Assembly: GCA_963281255.1 (NCBI GenBank)
Contig: OY725496.1
Span: 4,255,723 to 4,319,722, forward strand
DNA from: Aphrocallistes beatrix
Taxonomy: Eukaryota > Porifera > Hexactinellida > Sceptrulophora > Aphrocallistidae
Direction of reading: 5' to 3'
Length of the DNA stretch: 64,000 nt
Below the pieces are notes generated by a model that was not told the origin of the DNA, did not search any database, and worked only from the letters and a program-made list of their open reading frames with translations. The position numbers and the translations under genes are program-made. Each line of letters opens with the position of its first letter. Position 1 is the stretch's first letter. This document shows, piece by piece, positions 19,545 to 30,000 of this stretch.

Positions 19545-22367
19545 TCAATGGACTTGAGGATTTTGTGTATTCGTTGGTGATAGTTTAATGTCTGCTTGGT
19601 AGTGAGTAGAGGAGCGTATGCTATCGTACTTGTGCTGTAGAGACGTGAACAGACGTTCCACTTCCTTCTTGTCCTTGGAATTCCCTCGCTTCATTACGGA
19701 ACTCAAGCTGCGTTCAACTTCAGTCTACAAGGCAATCTTTCAAGATCATAAATCAATTAAACTAATAGAATTAAGTTAGATTAAATTAGAGATGGGAAAA
19801 CTTGTAAAGTTGTTGTTATTGTGAAGTTCTTAGGTAAATAAAATAAAACAAATCAGTAATAGAATATTAATAACCAAGTTGTATAACTCACCTCTCGCTT
19901 CCGACTGCAGTCAGTGATGGCTCTAACGGGGGATTTCAAATCTTTCTTATTCAAGTTATTCCTCCTCTCCACGCAGTTCTTGTATCTGATGTCTAGTGTG
20001 TCGCTGTCCTCCCTGCCACTCATACCTCGACACACGTGTGTCGGGAGAGAGACTGGGTGGTGGAGGAGGTAGGCGAGCTCCCGAGTGCTAGAGAGGATGT
20101 TCTTATGCACCCTGCTGCCCCTTTCAAGCTGGAGATCTCCCGCGGTCTCCTTCAAGACATCCCTGAGCTCGCTCAAGCACTCAGAGGGTAGCGTGGGGTA
20201 GTACGGCTCCTCTTCGAATAGAGACATCTTCCCACTTCGCAGATTCTCTTCTCGATCCTCTCCCTCATCTTCCCGGGGGTCCTTTTCTGATTGCGTCATG
20301 AAGAAGGTCTCGCGGGAGGGTGCCAGGGTGTGAGGGAAAGAGGTCTCATCGCTCTCCGTGTCTAGCCTCACGCGTCTGTGCTTGTAGCGCGGGGTTTCAC
20401 TGGACATCAGCTCCTGCATCTTACCTATGAGGATGCAGTGAGAACTCCATTGAGAGTCTCATGTTCTAGTCTGAGTACCCACCTGTAACCACGGTAGAGG
20501 GCCTCCTCTCGTGCGTGGGGAGGGAAGGAAGGGAGGTGGCACTCCCCTGGGGGAAGTTCCCGGGGTACGTTTTTGCCTGAGATATGGGGGTGAGGGTGGA
20601 GGCGTGGGAGTACGCGTCCCCAGGAGGGCTGTTGAGCTCAGACAGTGCGAGAGGGAAGGGACGCTTCGCAGGTAAGGGGGGCAAGCTGTCCTGTATCTTC
20701 AGCGGAGCGCTGCTAGCTAAGACCGCAGCCATTTTGTTTGCTTCTTTAGGTTTTTTCGGAAATTTCACTTCTGCTAGACTCACTTGCTTCCCCTTATCCA
20801 CGAATTCAGTCTGGATGAGAGGAGGGACTCCTTTCTGCTGAGAAGTGACTGGGTTACCTACGAAATGAGACCCGATTGAGAGGCAGTAGCCTATCTACCA
20901 ACATTCGAACCAAACTGAGTCAATGATCTTAATAATCGTGTTTCTACTCAGCAACTTTATTGTCACTACCATGCAGTTTGAGGTGGGTGAGAGACTTCCA
21001 CTTCGAGCAAGCGAGCACATCCTCTGGATAGCAGATTATGTTATTGCTGAGATCCAGCTCAATGAGGGAGGGGTAGGGTCTCAGGGTGTCGAGGTATCCC
21101 CCGGAGTCCGTGATGGCTATGGTGGGAGTGTGGTGTGTGCTCTGGTGTCTGCTGATCACGGAGATGTCTGACAGGATTCTAGCCAGGTTATCTGCCTCAT
21201 CTCCTTTGCTATCTGAGGGCAAAACTCAGATAAACAAAAGTTTCAAAAGTTATAAACTACGCTACACTCTACTGCAGTATAATCCTCTAACAGCAGTTGA
21301 AATGAATGATTGAAGTTTAGATATTTTTCTGCGCATTCCTGGTATCCAGATTCGTAGTTAACCTGGTAGCCTATGAACCTACCCCGCTTAGCTTCAGAGG
21401 ATGTCCCTACAGTTCCTGCTGCGTTAGGAGCTGGAGTATTCTGTGGATTCAGACTAACGTTCATCGCACTGATCCCTGAGATGACCCCCTCCACGCCCCC
21501 TCCCTCCTCCTCTATCCGCTGTATCACCTCCTTCGGCAGAAAGTGGAGGTGTGGCAGGGAGTAGATGTTATTATGGGAGAGATTCAAATACGCAAGTTTT
21601 TTCAGTCCAGCTAAAATCGCGAAAACTCTCACATCTTCGAACACGTTATGATCCAGCCACAACTTCTCCAGGAGAGGGAACCTCTCCCTCTGAGAGGTGA
21701 CAAGCCCGAAGCAGTCCACACTGATGAGCGGGCGCGCCATCTCTTCAGGCAGTGAGTGCAGGTCATTCCCGCTGAGATGCAGCTCCCTCAGACCCGCCAG
21801 GAAGCCGATGCGAAGGATGGAGTCAATGCTGAGGCTGTTGGCGGAGAGATCTAGTACCTGACGCAAGAGATGTGAGATAAACATTGGTATGTATTTGTTC
21901 CTACTTGTCTAACCTACCTGGAGAGTCCTGAAATCGGTATCTTCTATGTTCAGGTTAGAAATTTGGTTGACAGACAAGTCTAGCTTCCTGAGAGCAGGGA
22001 GTTGAGAGAAAGCTTCCAGCTGGAGAGAGTTATCCGCCGCATCCACCTCACTCAGATTCAGGAACTGGACTAGTTCGCACTCGTCCCCCTCCTCCCACTC
22101 GTTCAGTCCCATCCCTGACACCCGCGCCACACACAAGTCCTCGGGTGCGGACAGCCTATGCAGCTCCAGCAGCAGCGACCTGGAGAGAACTAGAGGCCGA
22201 CACGGGTCTGACATCGGGGTGTTGATGGTCCTCCGTGAGGTGGGAGAGAGGGATCTGGGAAAGGCGCTGAGAGTTGCTTGGAATCTTTCCTTCTCTGTGG
22301 CTTTGAACGCCATCAGCCACTCACCACTGCCACTGGTTCCACCTCCAAGCTTCCTCGCAGGAAACAT
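19545..22367 (-). CDS. XRRA1: XRRA1-like leucine-rich-repeat protein (6 exons)
   Basis: Exons 22367-21918, 21857-21266, 21212-20970, 20857-20483, 20424-19892 and 19724-19545, all GT-AG, phases 0,1,1,1,0; 790 residues (human XRRA1 792). Leucine-rich repeats occupy about residues 90-400: LPALRKLDLSVNQIS, LQVLDLSANSLS, LRELHLSGNDLHSLP, LAYLNLSHNNIYSLP, YPSLIELDLSNNII. The junction LKLHGNPVTSQQKGVPPL matches human FVFHNNPLVAHTRGVPPL. The rest is Pro/Ser-rich, with a final helical piece. The end of exon 2 is the least sure join (53-bp intron). The human gene was named for an X-ray response phenotype; biochemical role is unknown. IFT70 follows on the same strand after only 140 bp. Confidence 0.85.
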
Positions 22368-22487
22368 GAGCTATACACAATAATCCTATGTTCCTGTGAG
22401 AATTAAGGAAAGATTCCTCTTGATACTACGCTGTCATCAATAAGCAAATTCGGAGGTTGGGGTTTCTAGGCATGTGTATACCAACTT

Positions 22488-22745
22488 ATGATGATGAACC
22501 ATGACGTTAAGATAAACTCGAGATTTCGCATACAGATTTTAAAAAATCTGACTACGGGAAGTATGTTGGAGTATATCTTTCTCGGTGTATTTTGCACTAT
22601 TTTTATCATTATTTGCCTCGGTTATATTGGTTGTTGTTGTCTTGCCATCTCGTTATCCTCTGAGGAAGAAAGTAATAAATCCATCCAGGAGGAACAAAAC
22701 CTGAAGGAGATCATCTGCCTGCTTCGTATAGTGAAGCCGTCATGA
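22488..22745 (+). CDS. Small single-pass membrane protein, unknown
   Basis: An 85-residue ORF beginning MMMNHD. One strong hydrophobic segment with a cysteine cluster (LEYIFLGVFCTIFIIICLGY, then IGCCCLAISL) is followed by a charged tail (SSEEESNKSIQEEQNLKEII) ending CLLRIVKPS. I do not recognise it. Its last 22 codons lie inside the 22.7-kb duplicated block: the copy at 25387 keeps KSIQEE, then LKEIICLLRIVKPS, in frame with only two residues changed, which weakly suggests protein-level constraint or recency. The duplicate lacks the membrane segment. The ORF may be a terminal exon of something larger. Confidence 0.4.
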   Translation: MMMNHDVKINSRFRIQILKNLTTGSMLEYIFLGVFCTIFIIICLGYIGCCCLAISLSSEEESNKSIQEEQNLKEIICLLRIVKPS

Positions 22746-22761
22746 ATTATGAAAGTACGTC

Positions 22762-22920
22762 ATGGCCGGCGCCATGTTTTATCGGCAGTGGGTGTCCTAA
22801 GAGGAATTTCCCTGAAAGTGGGTGTCCATTATTTATAGAGGGATATATATTGTACAATATGATAAAACAGGACGCAGTGGGTGTCTGGACACCCAGGACA
22901 CCCCCGGTGGCGCCGGCCCT
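22762..22920. mobile_element. 159-bp MITE with 7-bp target duplication
   Basis: Terminal inverted repeats GGCCGGCGCCA near each end, flanked by GTACGTC at 22755-22761 and 22921-22927. In block B the equivalent site (about 25908, GTACCTC) is uninterrupted, so this is a true insertion in block A only. Family not assigned; the duplication might be 7 bp, or 8 bp with one change. Confidence 0.75.
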
Positions 22921-23341
22921 GTACGTCCAATATTTAATCACAAAAACGCTTTCAACGATTCACTTACTTTTCTAATTATGTTACAACATATAATATAACT
23001 TCCATTTTGTTTTGTCAAATTCGAATGCAAAAAATCTAAACAAATCCGCACCATATAAGGAATGTATGTTCTAAGTTTGGTAAAATCCGTTTGAGTGATA
23101 TTTCAAGAAGTCTGGGCGTACGTACGTACGTTGTGCACAGTCCATTCCAATAATAAATAAAATGGTCAATTTGACAAACGATAGCACCCCCAACTAGAAA
23201 TGTAAGCATTCATATATTCAAATCATGCAAAAGAACAACTCTCAATCTACTCGATTATAATCAAAAGTAACGGTCTAAATATAAATATAATACAGCTAAG
23301 AATCCGCTCTGTTTCTAAACTGAACCTGAAGTCAGTACGAA

Positions 23342-25180
23342 CTAACTGGCAGGATACTCAACGACATAGTTGAGAGTGAATTTCCGCTCACAGTTAGCTG
23401 ACACCTCCAGAAACCACTCAAGTTGGTTCTTCTCATTCAGCATCACACTCCCGCCCTCTCCTCCCCCCTTCATGAACGTCTTCACACCTACCCTCTTGCA
23501 GCCCGACGGATGTATCACGTGTACCTTGATGCGTTCGTCCTGACTCACAGGAACACTCTCCACTATCTTGACGTTGATTCGCTTACTCTTCGTGTTCTTC
23601 ACGGTCGTCGTCTTGTGGTAGTCCTGACTTGTCGTGCCTTTTGAGATCCATCCAGCTTGGTGAGACTGGAAACTCTCTCCCCCCTTAAGTTTCACTCGGA
23701 CCAGCGGGTCCACACCCAACGAACACCTCACCTCCTCGCCAGGTGACACACTCTCCAGTCTCGACTTCGAGATGAAGTCGTTACCCACGAACACAGAACT
23801 GGGACCACTCAGCAGTGGGTAGTCACTGGTGTTGGTCGCCTTCGCTATCAGGTACACATTTCCGCTCTCTTCTGGGAAACACAGATGCTCGAAGACGGAC
23901 TCCAGGTCGATCACAGTCACGGACACCTTGTGCTCTGTATTGTCAGACGGGATAGTGACGGGTCGAGGCACGTCAAACGTCTGAATGAACAATCCAGTCT
24001 TCACTTCACTCTGACTCTCCTCCACTGGCTGCATTGGAGGCGGAGGGGCGAATGATGACGTAATTGTTCTAAACCTCTCCTGGCCTCCGCAAAATTCCAT
24101 CTGGGCTTCATCATCACAGTCTTCAATCGTAGGGTCATACACCTCTCTCGTAATCGACCATCTTCTTTTTCTAACTATGCCTCGGTAGGACCGGGACAGG
24201 TTTTGGGGAGTGAGGACAGGAGGAGAGCCTCCCTTGCTGGGAGAGGCTGTGGAGAGGGAAATGGGAGTGTTCACCCAGTCCTCTCCAGTCGATTGACTCA
24301 CCTGACCGAAGTAGTGCACCTGGACAATGCTGTCCTCAATCGAGACACGCAGGTGGTAGAGAGAATTCCAGCTGGCTCTGTTCACCAGGTAGCTCAGCAG
24401 CACTTCCACACTCTCAGCGCCATCTGACTCCAACACGATCTGCATAGCACGTGTGAACTCATCTCCTTTCACCTTACCCTTCTCATTCAATTCTCCACTC
24501 TTCTCAGCATTCAGTCGAATCGTCTCCAGTTTCGTGTTCACAGAATCGAGCTGCTCCTGTAGAGTGTCGCTTCGATTCTCTAGCTCTTGAGTTCGGAAGC
24601 AGCAAAACTCCACAAAGTCCACGATTGAGTTCAGGTGCTGGCGGTCAGTCGCTAGCTTCAATCGTTTCAATGCCTCCTCAGAGGTCTGTGGACGTCCATC
24701 TTCTAACACTGCCTTCAGTTTAGACAATAATTTCAATTCATTCTTCAACACACCTCTCTTCTTCTCCAGGATTGCTTTCTCATGTGACAACTGCTCACTC
24801 TCAGACACACTCACACTCACTGTTTCCGCTATCACTGAATTCTTTTCCTTTTCACCTCTTCCTTCTGCTTCCTCCAATCTGTACTGAGACACGTACACCA
24901 CGTCTGTGATGGTAGCCGTACCTTCCTTCTTCCCCTTCAACTCCACCCGGACAGAGTCGGGGTCCATCACTTCTGGAAAACCTACAATCGTTACTGTGTT
25001 CTCGCCTCCTGACAATTTGCATGCCACTTCTCGCCGCACTTCTGCTTGATCAGCGTATACCACCACACGAGAGAACGGACACTCGTTTAACTTTATCACT
25101 CCTTCCCTCCTCTCCTGCTTTGGCGCACCAGTCTTTTTCAACAGACTTACTTCATCAAGAACTCCAACTAACGTAGCCAT
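23342..25180 (-). CDS. DUF4140/DUF4139 (MuiA/F37C4.5-type) protein, copy A
   Basis: A single exon of 612 residues. The N-terminal DUF4140 region (FSRVVVYADQAEVRREV, then TVTIVGFPEVMDPDSVRVEL, about 35-110) is followed by a coiled coil (about 125-240) and the large beta-rich DUF4139 region to the end (ASWNSLYHLRVSIEDSIVQV to FTLNYVVEYPAS). The family runs from bacteria (mucoidy inhibitor A) to animals (nematode F37C4.5); its biochemical role is not established. Copy B at 26312 is almost identical except for a patch near residues 355-380, where A reads DDEAQMEFCGGQERFRTITS. No signal peptide or membrane segment is evident, so it is probably cytosolic. Confidence 0.85.
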   Translation of the reverse strand: MATLVGVLDEVSLLKKTGAPKQERREGVIKLNECPFSRVVVYADQAEVRREVACKLSGGENTVTIVGFPEVMDPDSVRVELKGKKEGTATITDVVYVSQYRLEEAEGRGEKEKNSVIAETVSVSVSESEQLSHEKAILEKKRGVLKNELKLLSKLKAVLEDGRPQTSEEALKRLKLATDRQHLNSIVDFVEFCCFRTQELENRSDTLQEQLDSVNTKLETIRLNAEKSGELNEKGKVKGDEFTRAMQIVLESDGAESVEVLLSYLVNRASWNSLYHLRVSIEDSIVQVHYFGQVSQSTGEDWVNTPISLSTASPSKGGSPPVLTPQNLSRSYRGIVRKRRWSITREVYDPTIEDCDDEAQMEFCGGQERFRTITSSFAPPPPMQPVEESQSEVKTGLFIQTFDVPRPVTIPSDNTEHKVSVTVIDLESVFEHLCFPEESGNVYLIAKATNTSDYPLLSGPSSVFVGNDFISKSRLESVSPGEEVRCSLGVDPLVRVKLKGGESFQSHQAGWISKGTTSQDYHKTTTVKNTKSKRINVKIVESVPVSQDERIKVHVIHPSGCKRVGVKTFMKGGGEGGSVMLNEKNQLEWFLEVSANCERKFTLNYVVEYPAS

Positions 25181-25452
25181 ATTTTGACCGAAATAAGATA
25201 ACTACAAGTTCAGACATAAGAAAAAGAATTAATCGATAGTACATACATGCCAATAGCCCCATTTTTGGAGGGACTTCCCGATTTTTCGCTCTTCTTTGAG
25301 CTAATTACATACAGAAGCAATGTATGGAGGTACCAGTACCACTAGCACGAGGGAACAACAATCTGATCCAAGCGACTACAACCCACAAATCCATCCAGGA
25401 GGAAAAATACCTGAAGGAGATCATCTGCCTGCTTCGTATAGTGAAGCCGTCA

Positions 25453-25896
25453 TCCTAACTATTAAAACTCGATTAATCTATATACGTATATAGTATATAT
25501 ATATCTGTAACGAATTGATTGAAGAAACTGCTAGCCACAGAACGCTGATTTTTGGCATGTGGGAGTCTTTTGGCTATGGCTCCACTAAGTTCTGACCTCA
25601 GACGAAAATGTCGACTCATCATGGAATTATGACGCGTCATTATCACCTTTTTTATAATTAGAAATTTCAGTTTTTCTAACATAACTCCGCCATTTTAAGT
25701 AACAGAAGGCTGAAATTTTGATAGAATATGTATGTTAATTTTTCGAATGATATCGATTTTAGCAGTAAGACAGACATATTTAGAGATGTTATCTCCCTTA
25801 TATTTAATCAATGTGAATTGCAGGCACCCACAGAGCGCCTCCGGCGGACACAAAGTGTCCGCTAGCCGCGCAGCGCAAGCAAACGAAGCGCGCTTG
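25453..25896 (+). mobile_element. 444-bp Helitron-like non-autonomous insertion (tentative)
   Basis: Block A reads GTCATGAATT without interruption; here 444 bp lie between A and T. The insert begins TC (TCCTAACTATT) and ends GCGCGCTTG followed by T, with no target duplication and no inverted ends. Insertion between A and T with a 5' TC is the Helitron pattern. The 3' end is CTTG rather than the usual CTRR, and the hairpin GGACACAAAGTGTCC lies 36 bp inside, so the call is tentative. Its last 76 bp recur at 4140-4212, also followed by T. Confidence 0.45.
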
Positions 25897-26311
25897 TGAA
25901 TTATGAAAGTACCTCCAATATTTAATCACAAAAACGGTTTCAACGATTCACTTAGCTTTCTAACTTCTATTTTGTTTTGTCAAATTCGAATGCAAAAAAT
26001 CCAAACAAATCTGCACCATATAAGGAATGTATGTTCCAAGTTTGGTAAAATCCGTTGAGTGATATTTCAAGAAGTCTGGGCGTACGTACGGACGTTGTGC
26101 ACAGTCCATTCCAATAATAAATAAAATGGTCAATTTGACAAACGATAGCGCCCCAACTAGAGATGTAAGCATTCATATATTCAAATCTGCAAAAGAACAA
26201 CTCTCAATCTACTTATAATCAAAAGTAACGGTCAAATATAAATACGTGTATATATATATACAGCTAAGAATCCGCTCTGTTTCTAAACTGAACCTCAAAA
26301 GTCAGTAGGAA

Positions 26312-28150
26312 CTAACTGGCAGGATACTCAACGACATAGTTGAGAGTGAATTTCCGCTCACAGTTAGCTGACACCTCCAGAAACCACTCAAGATGGTTCT
26401 TCTCATTCAGCATCACACTCCCGCCCTCTCCTCCCCCCTTCATGAACGTCTTCACACCTACCCTCTTGCAGCCCGACGGATGTATCACGTGTACCTTGAT
26501 GCGTTCGTCCTGACTCACAGGAACACTCTCCACTATCTTGACGTTGATTCGCTTACTCTTCGTGTTCTTCACGGTCGTCGTCTTGTGGTAGTCCTGACTT
26601 GTCGTGCCTTTTGAGATCCATCCAGCTTGGTGAGACTGGAAACTCTCTCCCCCCTTAAGCTTCACTCGGACCAGCGGATCCACACCCAACGAACACCTCA
26701 CCTCCTCGCCAGGTGACACACTCTCCAGTCTCGACTTCGAGATGAAGTCGTTACCCACGAACACAGAACTGGGACCACTCAACAGTGGGTAGTCACTGGT
26801 GTTGGTCGCCTTCGCTATCAGGTATACATTCCCGCTCTCTTCTGGGAAACACAAATGCTCGAAGACGGACTCCAGGTCGATCACAGTCACGGACACCTTG
26901 TGCTCTGTATTGTCAGACGGGATGGTAACGGGTCGAGGCACGTCAAACGTCTGAATGAACAATCCAGTCTTCAATTCACTCTGACTCTCTTCCACTGGCT
27001 GCATTGGAGGCGGAGGGGCGAATGCTGATGTATTTGTTGTAAACTTCTCATGGAATGAGGAAAATTCTTCCTGGCCTTCATTATAACAGTCTTCAATCGT
27101 AGGGTCATACACCTCTCTCGTAATCGACCATCTTCTTTTTCTAACTATACCTCGGTAGGACCGGGACAGGTTTTGGGGAGTGAGGACAGGAGGAGAGCCT
27201 CCCTTGCTGGGAGAGGCTGTGGAGAGGGAAATGGGAGTGTTCACCCAGTCCTCTCCAGTCGATTGGCTCACCTGACCGAAGTAGTGCACCTGGACAATGC
27301 TGTCCTCAATCGAGACACGCAGGTGGTAGAGAGAATTCCAGCTGGCTTTGTTCACCAGGTAGCTCAGCAGCACTTCCACATTCTCAGCGCCATCTGACTC
27401 CAACACGATCTGCATAGCACGTGTGAACTCATCTCCTTTCACCTTACCCTTCTCATTCAATTCTCCACTCTTCTCAGCATTCAGTCGAATCGTCTCCAGT
27501 TTCGTGTTCACAGAATCGAGCTGCTCCTGTAGAGTGTCGCTTCGATTCTCTAGCTCTTGAGTTCGGGAGCCGCAAAACTCCACAAAGTCCACGATTGAGT
27601 TCAGGTGCTGGCGGTCAGTCGCTAGCTTCAGTCGTTTCAATGCTTCCTCAGAGGTCTGTGGACGTCCGTCTTCTAACACTGCCTTCAGTTTAGACAATAA
27701 TTTCAATTCATTCTTCAACACACCTCTCTTCTTCTCCAGGATTGCTTTCTCATGTGACAACTGCTCACTCTCAGACACACTCACACTCACTGTTTCCGCT
27801 ATCACTGAATTCTTTTCCTTTTCACCTCTTCCTTCTGCTTCCTCCAATCTGTACTGAGACACGTACACCACGTCTGTGATGGTAGCCGTACCTTCCTTCT
27901 TCCCCTTCAACTCCACCCGGACAGAGTCGGGGTCCATCACTTCTGGAAAACCTACAATCGTTACTGTGTTCTCGCCTCCTGATAATTTGCATGCCACTTC
28001 TCGCCGCACTTCTGCTTGATCAGCGTATACCACCACACGAGAGAACGGACACTCGTTTAACTTTATCACTCCTTCCCTTCTCTCCTGCTTTGGCGCACCA
28101 GTCTTTTTCAACAGACTTACTTCATCAATAACTCCAACTAACGTAGCCAT
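26312..28150 (-). CDS. DUF4140/DUF4139 (MuiA/F37C4.5-type) protein, copy B
   Basis: A single exon of 612 residues with the same domain order as copy A, 2970 bp away and same strand. Outside one patch I count only about seven residue differences (for example GVIDEV for GVLDEV, CGSRTQ for CCFRTQ, VNKASW for VNRASW). Within the patch near residues 355-380 it reads YNEGQEEFSSFHEKFTTNTS, differing at about half the positions. Both frames are open with no length change, so both are probably functional. A composite transposon sits about 70 bp upstream of this ATG but not upstream of copy A, so their promoters differ. Confidence 0.85.
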   Translation of the reverse strand: MATLVGVIDEVSLLKKTGAPKQERREGVIKLNECPFSRVVVYADQAEVRREVACKLSGGENTVTIVGFPEVMDPDSVRVELKGKKEGTATITDVVYVSQYRLEEAEGRGEKEKNSVIAETVSVSVSESEQLSHEKAILEKKRGVLKNELKLLSKLKAVLEDGRPQTSEEALKRLKLATDRQHLNSIVDFVEFCGSRTQELENRSDTLQEQLDSVNTKLETIRLNAEKSGELNEKGKVKGDEFTRAMQIVLESDGAENVEVLLSYLVNKASWNSLYHLRVSIEDSIVQVHYFGQVSQSTGEDWVNTPISLSTASPSKGGSPPVLTPQNLSRSYRGIVRKRRWSITREVYDPTIEDCYNEGQEEFSSFHEKFTTNTSAFAPPPPMQPVEESQSELKTGLFIQTFDVPRPVTIPSDNTEHKVSVTVIDLESVFEHLCFPEESGNVYLIAKATNTSDYPLLSGPSSVFVGNDFISKSRLESVSPGEEVRCSLGVDPLVRVKLKGGESFQSHQAGWISKGTTSQDYHKTTTVKNTKSKRINVKIVESVPVSQDERIKVHVIHPSGCKRVGVKTFMKGGGEGGSVMLNEKNHLEWFLEVSANCERKFTLNYVVEYPAS

Positions 28151-28217
28151 ATTTTGACCGAAATAAGATAACTAAGTTCAGACATAAGAAAAATAATTAA
28201 TCGATAGTACATACATG

Positions 28218-30000
28218 CAGTGGCGTGGCCAGGTGAAAAAATTTGGGGGGGGCCTCAAGATCAAGACACCACATATATGCCCATTTGAAAAAGTGTAGTA
28301 GGTTAAATTAGTAAATTGTAAAAATTTTGGGGGGCCTAGGCCCCCCCAGGCCCCCCCATAGCCACGCCACTGGTTATAACAGTGTTATAACATGTGTTAT
28401 AACAGTGTTATAACACGTGTTATAACAGTGTTATAACACGTGTTATAACAGTGTTATAACATGTGTTATAACAGTGTTATAACACGTGTTATAACAGTGT
28501 TATAACATGTGTTATAACAGTGTTATAACATGTGTTATAAGTGTTATAACAGCTGTTATAACAGTGTTATAACACGTGTTATAACAGTGTTATAACATGT
28601 GTTATAACACTGTTATAACATGTGTTATAACACTGTTATAACATGTGTTATAACAGTGTTATAACATGTGTTATAACAGTGTTATAACAGCTGTTATAAC
28701 AGTGTTATAACAGTGTTATAACAGTGTTATAACAGCTGTTATAACAGTGTTATAACATGTGTTATAACAGTGTTATAACACGTGTTATAACAGTGTTATA
28801 ACATGTGTTATAACAGTGTTATAACACGTGTTATAACAGTGTTATAACATGTGTTATAACAGTGTTATAACATGTGTTATAACAGTGTTATAACAGCTGT
28901 TATAACAGTGTTATAACATGTGTTATAACAGTGTTATAACATGTGTTATAAGTGTTATAACAGCTGTTATAACAGTGTTATAACAGTGTTATAACAGTGT
29001 TATAACATGTGTTATAACAGTGTTATAACATGTGTTATAAGTGTTATAACAGCTGTTATAACAGTGTTATAACACGTGTTATAACAGTGTTATAACATGT
29101 GTTATAACACTGTTATAACATGTGTTATAACACTGTTATAACATGTGTTATAACAGTGTTATAACATGTGTTATAACAGTGTTATAACAGCTGTTATAAC
29201 AGTGTTATAACACGTGTTATAACAGTGTTATAACAGCTGTTATAACAGTGTTATAACATGTGTTATAACAGTGTTATAACATGTGTTATAACAGTGTTAT
29301 AACATGTGTTATAACAGTGTTATAACAGCTGTTATAACAGTGTTATAACATGTGTTATAACAGTGTTATAACATGTGTTATAACAGTGTTATAACAGCTG
29401 TTATAACAGTGTTATAACAGTGTTATAACAGTGTTATAACATGTGTTATAACAGTGTTATAACACGTGTTATAACACTGTTATAACACGTGTTATAACAC
29501 TGTTATAACACATGTTATAACACTGTTATAACACGTGTTATAACACTGTTATAACACATGTTATAACACTGTTATAACAGCTGTTATAACACTGTTATAA
29601 CACGTGTTATAACACTGTTATAACAGCTGTTATAACACTGTTATAACACATGTTATAACACTGTTATAACAGCTGTTATAACACTGTTATAACACATGTT
29701 ATAACACTGTTATAACAGCTGTTATAACACTGTTATAACACTGTTATAACACTGTTATAACACTGTTATAACAGCTGTTATAACACTGTTATATAACAGC
29801 TGTTATAACACTGTTATAAAACAGTGTTATAACAGCTGTTATAACCAGTGGCGTGGCCAGGTGAAAAAATTTGTGGGGGGCCTCAAGATCAAGACACCAC
29901 ATATATGCCCATTTGAAGAAGTGTAGTAGGTTAAATTAGTAAATTGTAAAAATTTTGGGGGGCCTAGGCCCCCCCAGGACCCCCCATACCCACGCCACTG
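28218..30000. mobile_element. 1.78-kb hAT-type composite: two MITEs enclosing satellite
   Basis: Outer ends CAGTGGCGTGG and CCACGCCACTG are flanked by a perfect 8-bp target duplication CATACATG (28210-28217 and 30001-30008). CAGTG-type ends and 8-bp duplications mark the hAT superfamily. The matching site in block A (about 25246-25253) has a single CATACATG. Each end is itself a complete 155-bp MITE (28218-28372 and 29846-30000) with both inverted repeats; the 1473 bp between are palindromic satellite. Inner edges of both MITEs abut GTTATAAC. Confidence 0.85.
28373..29845. repeat. Palindromic satellite of GTTATAAC units
   Basis: The 8-bp palindrome GTTATAAC is repeated throughout at 11-12 bp steps, separated by AGT or ACT alternating with ATGT, ACGT or AGCT. 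Pairs therefore form longer palindromes such as GTTATAACACGTGTTATAAC, and the joints contain CANNTG E-boxes (CACGTG, CAGCTG, CATGTG). AGT spacers dominate the left two thirds; from about 29465 ACT spacers take over, so the array changes orientation. No ORF. Confidence 0.9.

Larger units (their letters stand above)
22676..25308. repeat. Segmental duplication, block A
   Basis: This block matches block B (25387-30065) in direct orientation: the small-gene tail, the DUF4139 gene, its flanks, and the end stretch starting CATACATGCCAATAGCCCC. Differences are mainly insertions: a 159-bp MITE here, and a 444-bp and a 1.78-kb insertion in block B. A 78-bp unique spacer separates the blocks. Confidence 0.9.
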
